Source of the DNA: Dryobates pubescens | Lineage: Eukaryota > Chordata > Aves > Piciformes > Picidae | Reading direction: 5' to 3' | Assembly: GCF_014839835.1 (NCBI RefSeq) | Contig: NC_071633.1 | Coordinates: 19,707,001-19,771,000, forward strand | Length of the DNA stretch: 64,000 nt | Part shown: one piece after another, positions 25,924 to 37,900 of the stretch | How the letters are laid out: the number at the start of each line of letters is the position of its first letter | Position numbering within the stretch: the stretch's first letter is position 1 | Position numbers and translations under genes: made by a program | The notes under the pieces: model-generated | Told to the model about the DNA's origin: nothing | Seen by the model: the letters and a program-made list of their open reading frames with translations, nothing else | The model's database searches: none

Positions 25924-28900
25924 TCAGGAGCAGAGAGATGCTGCAGCCGGGCAGGGCTCCTGCTGTGCTGTGCCACCTCTCAGCGTGGCAGCCCGTGGCA
26001 TCTCCTGGGGCACCACCCACCTCAGTTCTTTCCGCAGGTTGCTGTGTTTGCTGACCAGGAACTGGTTCTTGACCGACTGGGGGACGTCAGGGATGTACCA
26101 GGCAGCGATCAGCTTGACGCAGAGGGCCACATGCTGCGGGCAGCAGAGGGCATGGCAGAGGGCACGGCAGAGGGCAGCTCCCCGCGCTGGGGTAGGGCGG
26201 CCCCTCGCTGCCATCCCGCCCAGCCGCCTCCCGGGGGCTCACCTCGAAGAGGATGAGGAAGGCGAGGCGGGCAGCGAAGATGTGCCAGAACTGCACGGTG
26301 TAGCTGTAGTCGTCGGCGTTGCGGTAATCTCGGTACCTGCAGCACAGCCCCGCGGTGCCAGCTGCCCACGGGCGCCCCGCAGCAGCCCCAGCAGCTTCCC
26401 TGGCTGCGCCCGGCGCTGCCCGGCTCCGCTGCAGCCCGGGCTCGGGAGAGGGGCGCGGGGAGCCCCGGGGTCGGCCCCGGGCTGCTGTTACCTGCACTCC
26501 CTGCTCTGGCTGCCGTTGAAGCCGGGCAGTGCCTCGGCCCTCGTCTGGGGCTCGAAGTCCTGGGTGCGGAACACGGAGAGGCTGTAGTTGATGTACCCAG
26601 TGGAGCAGCTGCGGGGGGAGAGGCCACATCTGGGCACGCTGCGGGAGCCGTGGTGTCCTGGGCTGGAAGCCGCAGCCCTTGCGCCTGCCGGGGCGCTCTG
26701 GCTGCTGCAGAAGGCACCGGCCCGCAGCTTTCCTTCCGGGCTGGGAGGGACCTCAAAGCTCATCCAGCTCCAGCCCCCTGCCACGGGCAGGGGCACCTCC
26801 CCCCAGCCCAGGCTGCTCAAGGCTTCATCCAGCCTGGCCTGGAACACCTCCAGGGAGGGGACAGCCACAGCCTCCCCGGGCAGCCTGTGCCAGAGTCTCC
26901 CCAGCCTCACTGGAAAGAATTTCTTCCTCATCTCCAGTCTCGCCCTGCCCTCTGCCAGCTTTTCCCTGCTGTGTGGATTCTCAGGTGATTGAGCACAGAC
27001 CCCATGGTTCTGGGGAGACCAGCACCCCTCTGGGGCTCTCCCTCACCTCCCTAGCTGCACAAAGCCTGGGGGAAATGATGGTTTCTGAGGCTTCTGTCCA
27101 GCCTGAGTGGACTTGGCCAGTGGGCCAAGGCTTGGAGGAAAGAGGGGAGGGCAAAAGAGAGCTTGTGTGGGCCCCCAGGGTGTCCTGCAGCTCTCCAGTG
27201 CCCCTGGTGCTCTGTCCACGCAGGGCCACGGGGGTAAGGTGAGTGGGAGGCTGAAGGTGCTACCATCTGGAATGCCCTCCCCTTCTCCCTTGCCCTCTGC
27301 CCCACTGTGTGGGGGTCCTGCTGCCTCGTGGCTCTGGGGCAGGCAGGGGCAGCGCTGGGGGCAGGCAGGGCAGCACTCACTCCACACCAGAGCTGTTCTC
27401 TGCCATGCAGGGGCTGTAGGTGTATTTGTAGACCTGCAGGGGGATGAAGTCGGAGGTGATGGCGATCACCAGCCCGTTGCCGATGACGGCCAGGATGCCG
27501 ATGGCCTCCAGCACCTGCAGCCAGACCCCTGCGGGAGAGCAGCAGCTGCTGAGGCTCCTGACAGCTCCCTGCTGCTGCTCCAGGGCTACAGGACTGCGAG
27601 CCTCGGCTGCTGGCCAGCGGAGGTGAAGGCAGGAGGCCCCCAAGCTGCTCTGGAGCAGCTTCTCTTGCCCCAGCCCACAGCTCTGCCTGTGCCCTGCTCT
27701 CCCCTTGAGGGCAGGTTCCAGGGCAGCAGCGCCGGGGGGCGGGGAAGGGAGGGCAGCAGTGCCGGGGTGGGGGGCAGCAGCGCCGGGGGGGGGGGGGCGG
27801 CAGCAGCGCCGGGGGCCCCTTCTCACCGATGTCGTTGGCCTTGCGGGGCACCAGGCGCCGGTACAGCCTCATCATCTTGATGGCATCCAGGTGGATCTCA
27901 AAGATGTTGTTGAGGAAGGCCAGGAGCGGGGCCAGGGGGAAAGCAGCCACGAAGATGGTGGTGAAGCTGTACTGGATCACTGCAGGGGAGGGAAGTGCTG
28001 GGGGAAGCCGCGACCTGGGGGACGTCCCACAGGGTCCTGACTTGCTGCCTGGGTTTGTCCTGCTTTGTGGCTTGTCTGGGGGGCTGTGAAGGGGGGGCAG
28101 AGACCTGTCCTGGGGACCCCACATCCCCACGGGGGACACCCACCTTTCACAGGGCTACTGGAGAGGGGGATCTGTGGACCCCACAGGGCACTGGGTGAGC
28201 CACCTTGGTGCTCCTGGGAGGACTGGAAGGTCCTAGGCAGGGCACCAGGAGTGCTCTCTCTTGTCTTGGGAACGATCTGCTCGGTGTGCCAGGGCTGGCA
28301 TAGAGCTGTGCCTTGGAGCTGTGCCTTGCCTACAGCTGTGCCCCTCAGCAGCAGACCCTCTCCAGCCAAGGAGGGTCTGTGCCCAGGATCCCCCCTGCCC
28401 TACCTACCCATCTCCAGGAACTCATCAAACAGGCTGAAGACGTTGACCTCGTTGAGCCGATAGTTGTTCAGCCACTGCCTCTTGCAGGGGTCCTCAGCCT
28501 CCTCCTCCTCCCCCAGCACCGAGCTCCTCTGCCGCGGGCGCTGCCGCTTCTTGCGCAGCCTGTGGGCGATGCAGCTGCAAGGGGAGGCAGCGGTTGCAGG
28601 GCTGCCTGCAGGGCCCAGCGGGAGGGCAAGGAGGAAATCCTGGCCCAAGGAGCAGGGTTCGGCTCTGCAGGAGCCAGGGTTCGGCTCTGCCGGAGCCAGG
28701 GTTAGGCTCTGCCGGAGCCGGGGTTCGGCTCTGCCGGAGCCAGGGTTCGGCTCTGCCGGAGCCGGGGTTCGGCTCTGCCGGAGCCGGGGTTAGGCTCTGC
28801 CGGAGCCGGGGTTAGGCTCTGCCGGAGCCGGGGTTCGGCTCTGCCGGAGCCGGGGTTAGGCTCTGCCGGAGCCGGGGTTAGGCTCTGCCGGAGCCGGGGT

Positions 28901-31900
28901 TCGGCTCTGCCGGAGGCAGGGTTCGGCTCTGCAGGAGCCAGGGTTCGGCTCTGCCGGAGCCGGGGTTAGGCTCTGCCGGAGCCAGGGTTAGGCTCTGCCG
29001 GAGCAGGGTTAGGCTCTGCAGGAGCCAGGGTTAGGCTCTGCAGGAGCCAGGGTTAGGCTCTGCCGGAGCCAGGGTTAGGCTCTGCCGGAGCAGGGTTAGG
29101 CTCTGCCGGAGCCAGGGTTAGGCTCTGCCGGAGCAGGGTTAGGCTCTGCAGGAGCCAGGGTTAGGCTCTGCCGGAGCAGGGTTAGGCTCTGCAGGAGCCA
29201 GGGTTAGGCTCTGCCGGAGCCAGGGTTAGGCTCTGCCGGAGCAGGGCTAGGCTCTGCCGGAGCCGGGGTTAGGCTCTGCCGGAGCCGGGGTTAGGCTCTG
29301 CCGGAGCCGGGGTTAGGCTCTGCCGGAGCAGGGTTAGGCTCTGCCGGAGCCAGGGTTAGGCTCTGCCGGAGCCGGGGTTAGGCTCTGCCGGAGCCAGGGT
29401 TAGGCTCTGCCGGAGCCGGGGTTAGGCTCTGCCGGAGCAGGGTTTGGCTCTGCCGGAGCTGGGAAGCCGCCCTGGGGGCCCAGCAGCGAGCGCTGCCGGG
29501 AGGGCTTACGGGATGAGGTACTCCATGACGTTGCTGATGGTCTGCTTGAGCAGCATGATGGTGGCCATCTGGATGAAGAGGTCGGTGATGCAGCCGCTGG
29601 GGTGGCACTGAAAGGCAGAGCGGAGCGGCTGTGCCCTGCGCCTGGCCGCGGGGGCTCCTTGGCCAGGGCAGGGGAGGAAGCTGAGGCGCCCAGAGCCTTG
29701 CCAGGCAGCAGGGAGCAGGAGTGGTGGGGTGGGGTCAGAGCTCCCGGGCCAGCCCCTCACCTCCTCCAGCCTCCACTTGCCAGCGATGCGCACGTAGTTG
29801 CCCGGGTGGCCGTTGATCCTGGGCAGGGAGGCAACAGGGAGAGCTGCTGAGCCCCAGGAGCCTTCAGGAGCTCCAGGCACCAGTAGAGAAGCGAGGGGCT
29901 TCCCCCCACCCCCTGCCCCCAGGAGAAGCCCTGGCCCTCCTGACGTCCCAGACGGGGTCCCTGTGTGTGGCAAGGAGGGGAAGGGACTGGGCTGTCCCTG
30001 GGCTTTGGGGAGAGTTGGGGATGTGTGTCCCAAACCCAGGGTCCCCTCCCCTCTCCCGCCAGGGTCCCCAGCCAGCACTCACCGTCCCAGGAAGAAGGCA
30101 ATGTAGATGAGTGAGGAGAAGTGAGTGAAGAACTGGAAGGTGAAGATCTTCATGGTGAACTTTTTCTCCCGCTGGGAGAAGGACCTTGGCTTCTCTGGGG
30201 AAGGGAGAAAGGCACAGGGACTGGGGCACAGGGAGGTGGGACCTTGCCCTGCTCCTCCCTGGGTGCCACAGCAGCACTTTGAAGGTTGGAAGGGTGTCCC
30301 TGCTGCTCGTGGAGCCCTCCCTGCCCTTCACCTGAGCCTTTGGATGAGGCTGAGCCCAGCTAAGCAGAGAGGTCCCACAGGGCCATGAGCTGCTGCAGAA
30401 GCAGCTCTTAGCTGGGAGGAAAGCTGTGCTGTGGCCTCTCCTGCAGCTGTGTTGGCTTCCTGCTCACACCCAGCCTTAGCCCTGCAGGTGACCACCTCCC
30501 CAAAGCCTGCTGTGGAGCAGGCAGCCCGAGGGCCACGGGTGGCCTTGTGTGCTAGAGAGCTGCCAGCAGCTCGGGAGAAGCTTTGGGAGGAGGGGGGGAG
30601 GGAAGGGGCCAGGAGCCTGGCTGCACTCGGGGCCCAGGCTGCAGGCAGCCCGGGTTTGCCTTACCCAGGTCGCAGAGGAAGAGAGCCACTCGCCTGTTGA
30701 CCTGCAGGAGAGATGTGGAATGAGAGGGGAGGGGTGGTGGTGGCAGAGCAAGGAGGAGACCCCTGGCAGCCCGTGCCCTGCTGCACACCTTGGTCATGAT
30801 GACGATGGTGAGGTAGTGCAGCACGGCCCCGGTCACCACGGCCACGGTGTTCGCCTGCTCCCGGAGCAGCTCCGACTCGCTCTGGCTGAAGAGGGCAGTG
30901 GCCACCACCCGGTACACCACCAGCGCCTGGGCGATGCCGATCATCACCACGATCTGCAGAGGGGCGCAGCAGGGCATCGGAAGCGGGGCAGGGAGAGGCT
31001 GTGCCCATCCCACCTGAGGACCACCAGCTCCCCAGAGCCTGCCTCCCGCCGCCAGGGCTCATCCAGATGTGGCCTCAGATGCAGTCAGCACTCTTCAGGT
31101 GGGATGAGAAATGCCTAAGGTGGAGGTCTGCCCCTGAACTCTTTGTCTGGCCCCTCTCCCCTGGCCGGGGGGAGCAGCAAGGGCAGCCAGGGTTTGCCTC
31201 TTACTGCCCTGATCCTCTCTGCCGTCAGCCTGGGTGCCCGGGGGGTGGTTGCCCTTCCCACCAGCACGGCGAGGTGAGGGCAGGGAGGCTCCTGGATCAC
31301 CGTGATGGGCACAGACCTGCCCTAACAACCTGGCCTCTGCCTTTGCTCCAGCAGCAGGACACACCGAGGTGCTGAGCTCGCAGAAGAGAGCAGGGAGGGA
31401 AGGAGGGAACCCCCCACGGTGCCCTGGCGCCTACCATCACCAGCACCAAGGTGAGGACGATGGTGCTGCGGAGGTAGGAGTGCTGGTACCGCCGGGGCTC
31501 GTGCTGCAAGTTGTTGATCAGCTCCAGGGCCAGCTCCTCCTGCAAAAGATGTGTTCAGAAAGTCCCAAAAGGGGGAAGGAAGGGTCCAGCAGAGCTGTGC
31601 CTGGGGAGGGGAAGTCCAGGGGCTGTGTGTTGGACACAGGGGATGAGCAGCACCAGGGACAAACACCCAGCCCTCAGCAGCTTGGGCAGTGCCAGCCGAG
31701 CTCAGGCCCTCGAGAAGAGGCCAGCAGCTGCCTGGCTCCCTGGAGAGCTGCAGCTCCCCCGGGGCTGCCAGGTGTAGGCTTTGCTGTGAAGGGTCCCCAT
31801 GAGCTGTCCACAGCTTCACCTGCTCCTCATCCCACCCGTACAGGTCCCAGTTGGTGACCACAGTGGCTCTGTTCCTCTTCCACAGCTCCAGGAACACAGT

Positions 31901-34900
31901 GGCTGTGTGGGGAAGGAGAGAGCAGTGTCACCCCTGGGGCTGGCTCTGGAGGTGAAGTTCCTTCTGTCCCTCAGAGCAGGATGGATGCCCATGTCCCCAG
32001 CCAGCCTGGTGGCAAATTAAGGCCCTGGGCACACAGCAGTGAGTGTTGGCCCTGTGTGGGGGTGAGCGTTCGGGGGGGGTCAGTCCCCCTCCTGTGTCCC
32101 AGGGGATCTGTTACAAACTCGAGTAAGCCCCAGAGGTGTTCTGCTGTGGTGCCCACGTCTGCATGGCACCCTCCAGCCACATGAATCTGGGTGAATGACA
32201 AATCCACCCTTCGAGTGGCACCGGTGCCCTGCACCCTGGCACGGCTGCGCTGCTGCAGATCCCTTCCCAGACACCCCCTCTGTCACCTGGGGTGGCCTTT
32301 TTGGCTTGTCCCTGTGTAAACCAGCCCAGAGCCACAGGCAAGACCACGTCCATGGCCTGCTCAGACCGTGGGCTCCGAGCTGGAGCACCCAGCCCAGACC
32401 CCTGGTGCTGTCTGGGGCTGCAGCAAAGTCAGGTGAGATGTGCAGCACAGCAGCTCAGAGGCCACACAGCAGGCTGGGGAGGGTGCTGCTGGTCCCTCCT
32501 TCTGCAGCTGCCAGCACCTGCAGGCTCAAAGAGCCTGGCCAGAGGGGCTGTTGGGTGCTTTGCAGGAGTTTGTGGTGGGGAAAGGAGTCAAAGCTTCCAG
32601 GCAGGATGGGCAGGGAGTGTTTGGGGAGCTGGAGGTGGTTGCTGAGCTGCTTTTGTTCCTTGCTAGCTTGAGAGGGGAGCTGGTGGCCCTGCCAGTGGTG
32701 GCCCCTGCATGGTGAAGCTGTCTGGTGTCCTGCTCCTCTCCACCTCCCCCCAAGCCACAGTGGGCTGATCCCTCCTGCAAGCTGTGTGTGCTTGGCCCCA
32801 GGACGCTGGCACCTACCCCAGATTGCCATGAACATGGCAAACACAACGGTGGCCTCGTTGTCAATCATGTGAGTGACCTGCAGCAGAGCAAGGGAGATGT
32901 GGTGGGCGAGGGGGCAGGGGCTGTGGCACCTCGGGGGGTGGGGAGGGGCCTCCGTGCTCAGTGCTTCTCTTCCCCCCTGCCCCCAAGCAGGCAAAGGTGC
33001 TGCAAGAGGGCAGTGCAGGAAGGGGATGGGCACTGGGGCTTGGGGGTGGTGAACTCTCCCCGGGTGGGGATGGAGGCCATGCCCTGGCTGTGCCTCCTCC
33101 TTACAGAGCTCAGTGGAGGTGTCCTGCTGGGGTGGCTTCTGCCGGTGCTGAGGGTGGTGTCTGCCCACCCTTTGCCCCGAGGCTGCCCTGGGGAGGGAGC
33201 TGCCTACCTTGGCATAGGTGCAGGTGTCAGAGAGGTACCAGAAGGGACAGTTCTGGTCGCAGAGCGGGCACATGACGGTGGTGTTGGCTTCACAGATCTC
33301 CTTGCTGGAGAGAAAGGTGCAGGGGGGTGACTGTCCCAAAGCCACCTGCAGAGCAGGGCTGCAGGACAGGGTGTGCCTGGCACCCCAGCTGCCTTACCTC
33401 ACCTGGCTGGAGCTGAAGATGGTGATGCCACTGACGAAGGTCAGGAAGCCTGCCAGGGCGGCGATGCCCAGCAGCCGCGTGTACCAGCCCAGCCAGGCGA
33501 AGTACAGTGCCACCTTCTCCCCAAAGTAGCACCTGGGGGGGGGGCAGGGCTTGCTTCGTGGCCAGGGGAGGGGGTGGCATTGCTGGGGTCGCTCTCCCAC
33601 CCCCCGGGGATGCAGCAGTGCTGCCTGCATGCCTGGGGGGGGTGGGTTTGAGTCAGCACAGCTGGAGGGACCCCAAGGGTGCAGCACTTCCGTGGGCACC
33701 GCAGCAGCAGCAGCTGAGCCTCCTCACACTGAGTGCTTGGGAACGGAGTGCAGTGCGTGGGGGACACCACTGAGGGGCTGGGAGCACAGGGCAGGGGCAA
33801 CAGCAGGATGCTGTGGGGTCTGGCTGGGGCAGGGCTGTCCAGAGGAGCCCAGGAGCAGGCTGCTCATGTGCTCAGCCCAGCTGGTGGTGGTGCAAACAAG
33901 GGGGTGAGGTTTCCTCTCTTGTGGGAGAAGAGCCAGGTTCAGAGCAAGGGAGCACAGGAGCCTGGCAGAGGGCTCGAAGCTCTCTGGGTCTCGGGTGGGA
34001 GCTCTGGGCTGGGAGGCTCTGCTGAGGCTCCTCTGCCCCTGTTACCTGATCTTCTCGATGGGCTGGTGCTGAAAGAGGCTTCTCCAGCGAGCCCATTTCT
34101 CCTTCAGGAATTCCCTTACCTCTTCTTTCTGCAGGCAGAGTGTTGGACACAGGATGACCAGGGCAAGGTCCCCCCCCAGCCCCCAGGCGGCTGTCTGGAG
34201 CTTTGTTGTGCCCTTCGTGCAGCTCCCAAGGGCCTCCCCCCCAGCCTTGCTTCTCCAGCTCCAGCAGGCTGTGCTCAGCCTCACCTCGTGCAGGGGAAAG
34301 GAAGCCTCAAAGACCTTCTTCTTCATCAGGTCGTGCAGCTTCTCTGGGGGCAGAGCAGAGCAGGGAGTGTTAGTGAAGCTGTGTGCTCCCTGCCAGGCAG
34401 AGCCTGGAGCCTCTGAGCGGGGCAGGAAGAATGCCTGGGAGAGGCTGAGCTCCCCAGCAGGCATCAGCACTGATCCTCGGGGGGCTGCAGGCTCTGCCTG
34501 GCTCTGGGAGCACAGAGCAGGTCCTTAGGGACAGGAGGAAGCCAACACCCTGTGCCTTGCCTGTCCTGGGGTGTCAGAGAGGGGTGAGGTCTTTGGGGAT
34601 ACAGGAGAGCAGCAGTGGGCAGCTGAGGGCAGGGGGCAGGGAGCAGAAAGCTGCCACTGTTCCTGCACTCCATACCTCTCACCCTCTGGGTACAGCTGTA
34701 GAGCCAGGCTGGGCATTGCCCCCCGGCCCTGGTCCCTTACCCAGGTCGGGGGTCACTGTGTTCTGCAGGATGAAGCTCACGATCCGGATCCTGAGCAAGG
34801 AGAAACTGGGGTCAGAGACTGCCTGGGGGGCACAGACTTGTGCTGGGGGGGAGGGGTGCCCCAAAATCCCGGGAAGGAGAAGGGGAGGAGAGGGGAAGCT

Positions 34901-37900
34901 GGCAGTGGGCAGGGGGGCACTGGCAGCTTTGTGTGTGGGAGGTGGAGGTGGCCTGAGGAAGATGAGGAGCCTGGCACAGCACTGAGCTGGGCATGGGTGC
35001 TGGTGTGGGCAAGGGGACTGCAAGACGCTGGAGCTCAGCAGCCCTGCTCAGCACCTACCTGGTGGTCACTGGTACCTCCTGGTGGGCATCAGGGCTGTGC
35101 CAGCTGCGGTCAGGGTTCCTCAGCAGCTGTTGGTATTTGTGGAAGAGCTGCCGCGGGGCTCGCAGTCCATAGAAGAGCTTCTGGTCCTCGATCTTCTGCT
35201 GGGGCAGAGGAGGGCTGGGAGAGCAGCACTGGCAGGGCCAGAGGGGCAGGGAAGGGGCTGAGCTGCCAGGGCCAGGGGCTGAGTGAGCCTTGGGGTGGGG
35301 TTTGCCCTGGCTGGACAAGTGGTTTGCGTCCCAGAACCAGCACAGGGGTCAGCTCGGCGGCTGAGCTCTCTCCCACCTCCTGGGATGCAGGAGCCTGTGC
35401 CAGGCTGCCACAGATGGCCAAGTGTCCACTGCCCGTCCCTCCTACAGCCTCTCACCTTGATGGTGAAGCCCTTCTTGCTCAGCTCATCCAGGAACTTCTT
35501 CCTCTTGATCTCCTTCTGGCTGCCCACCTCGTGGATGTCACTTACCAGGACGAAGTCCCACTTCTCATCATCCTGCTGAAGGGACAGGCCAGGGAGCTGC
35601 TGAGGAGGAGAGCTCTCCCCTTCAGCTCCAGCCTTGCAGGGGCTTGGACCTCACTGACTGCACAGAGGGAACTGGGAGTGAGCAGGGGAGTGGGGTTGGG
35701 GAAACTGAGGCAGCTGCTGGCTTGGCACTGCCCTGTGAGCTGTGCAGGGGAGGCTTACCGGGGGGGCAAAGGGGTCGGAGTCCTCGACAGGGAATTCCCT
35801 CCAGGGAGTCAGTAGAATTTCATCCTGTGGAGGAGAACACCAGCAAAGGCTTCAGCAGGCTCCTGGGAGGGGGTTTGGGTGCCTCAGGCTGTGCTGGTGC
35901 TCCAGAGCAGCAGAAGGGCTGAGCCCATGGGCAGCTGCTGGCAGTGCCAGGTAGCAGCCAGCTCCACCTGCCCTGCTCCTCACCCAGCAGCCACGGTGGG
36001 ATGCCAGGGGGGGCTGAGAGCAGAGCTGCCTTCCAGTTTGCAGCAGTTAGGGGTCCTAGGGGGATTGCTGCTCAGGGGGTCTGCAGCCTCTCCTGACCTC
36101 TTCAGTGCCCATGCAATGTTTGGCACTCTTGGGTCCCAAGGCAGCCAGAGAAGAGGAAGAGCTCCAAACCCTTCCCTCCGTCCTGGACTTCGCTCCTCTC
36201 GTTTCGCCCTGATGCTTGTGCTGGGCGTGTGCCAGCTCAGCTCCCTCCCTGCTCCAGTGCCTTCCACAGCCTCCAGCCACGCTCTGCCCCACTCAGCCAG
36301 CAGTTTGGAATGGGTGGGGAGGGTGGCTTTGAATCCTGGAGAAGGGAGAGCCTGGCAGGGACAACCAGAGGCTCTCAGCCCCACGGCTGCAGTGGGGCTG
36401 GTGGCAAACCAGCTCCTGGAAAGCCTCCTGGGTGCCTCAGTCTGTGGCCAAGGCTGGGGAGGGCAGGACGAGCTGCTGACCCTTGGCTTCTGCTGGCTCC
36501 AAAGAGAGGCTGTGCAGGGGCCAGTGCTGCTCCTCACCTTCACCCTTTGCCCCTCAGGGTGCTCAGGCCCCCAGGTGCTGCAGCTCTGGTGATGAATGAA
36601 GGAAAGGGTGAGGGCATGGCAGCAGCTTCCCTCTGCCCTGTGTCAGTGCTGGGCATCTGCAGAAGCAGCACCCTTGGCTCTGGTGGGCACCCAGGACTGG
36701 AGCACTTCAGAGTACTCTGTCCCCATCTCCTCTGCCTGCTGGGACCTCAGCCTGGCTTCGTGGCCATAGTTCCCTCCCAGGAAAGAGGGCATCAGCCCTA
36801 CCAGCCAGGCAGGGGACTGGGAAGGGGATGCCAGGCCTCAGACCCCAGTGAGCAGCAGGAGGCTCTGGCAGGTGTGGATGTGAGTGCAGCAGACACTCTG
36901 CAGGCCATGCTGTGCTGAGGCAGGGAATGGATCCTGACTTAAACCCAGGAGTTTGCTGGGTTTTATTTCCCCCCAGTTCTGTGCTGTGCCCCACGGGGCA
37001 GCCCCACGAGCAGGGCTGCTGCTGATGCCAAGGGCATGGGGATGCCATGCAGAAGCAGGAGGGAAGTGGAGAATCATCGCTCAGTGTTGCCACCAAAGAT
37101 GCTGTGACCTGGAACAGTGACCAGCCAGACAAGTTCCTGCAGCTGCAGAGCAGTGGTGGTGCAACCATGGCCTGATGTAAGATCTGGGCTCCAAGCTTCC
37201 AGTGAAGAGTGAGGCCGTGGGAGCAGGAGACTGGGCCGAGGGAAGGGCAGAAGTGCTCTGCCAAACCCTCTCCCACGTGGAGCTGGGGCCTCACCCAAAG
37301 CAGAAGAGCTGTGAGGAGCCTGACCACAGGAAGCCAGAGTGAGGAGGCTGGAGGAGAGGATCCTCTCCCCAGAGGTGCTCTTACAGTAAGTTCTTTAAAG
37401 CAGAACTGCTCTGCCTCAAGGGTGTCCCAGTTTAGGTGGAGGGAGGCTGTGGGGTTGCCCTCTGCTGTGCCAGAGCTCTGGGCAGCTGTGGGGTGGAGGG
37501 GTTGGGGTTTGTCTCAGGTGGTCAGTGCCCAGCTGGTGCAGCAGCTCTTCCTGTCCCCAGCCAAGAGCCCCTCTGGGCACAGGGGAGGGAGCAGGAGCCA
37601 TGGCAGGGCTCTGCCCCAGTGCTGATGCCCTGATGCTGGCATGGATGGGGTCTGGCACCAGCTCTCTGCAGGCTGTGTTGGCTCAGTCCTGCCTGTGTGC
37701 ACCAGGCTCATCCTGCAGAGGCTGCAGCCTTCCAGCTCTAGCAGTGACCCCTGCCCCCCTGCTGTGGGGATGAGGGGGCTCAGGGTGTTCCTAGGTGCCC
37801 CTTGGCCCAGCTGCTCTGCTCAGAGTAAGGCAAATGGACCTGCTGGCATCACAGCTTCTGTTTCCTTGTGCAGGCTGCTCCTCTGCTGGGCACTCCAAGC

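Noticed and set aside
25924-26019. An additional final ANO9 exon beyond a possible donor after NLRKELR
   Set aside because: A GTGGGT donor exists, but reading through gives a stop that makes the total 785 aa, close to human 782, and no convincing downstream exon was found. Left as an uncertainty in the gene entry.
28464-28815. Repeated peptide frame (units like [15 protein letters not shown]) at the left end of the ANO9 intron array
   Set aside because: It is the 21-22-bp minisatellite read in frame, partly over the real ANO9 exon on the other strand.
28655-29460. Interstitial telomere sequence
   Set aside because: GGGTTAGG occurs at unit junctions but is never in tandem TTAGGG form. The true period is 20-22 bp.
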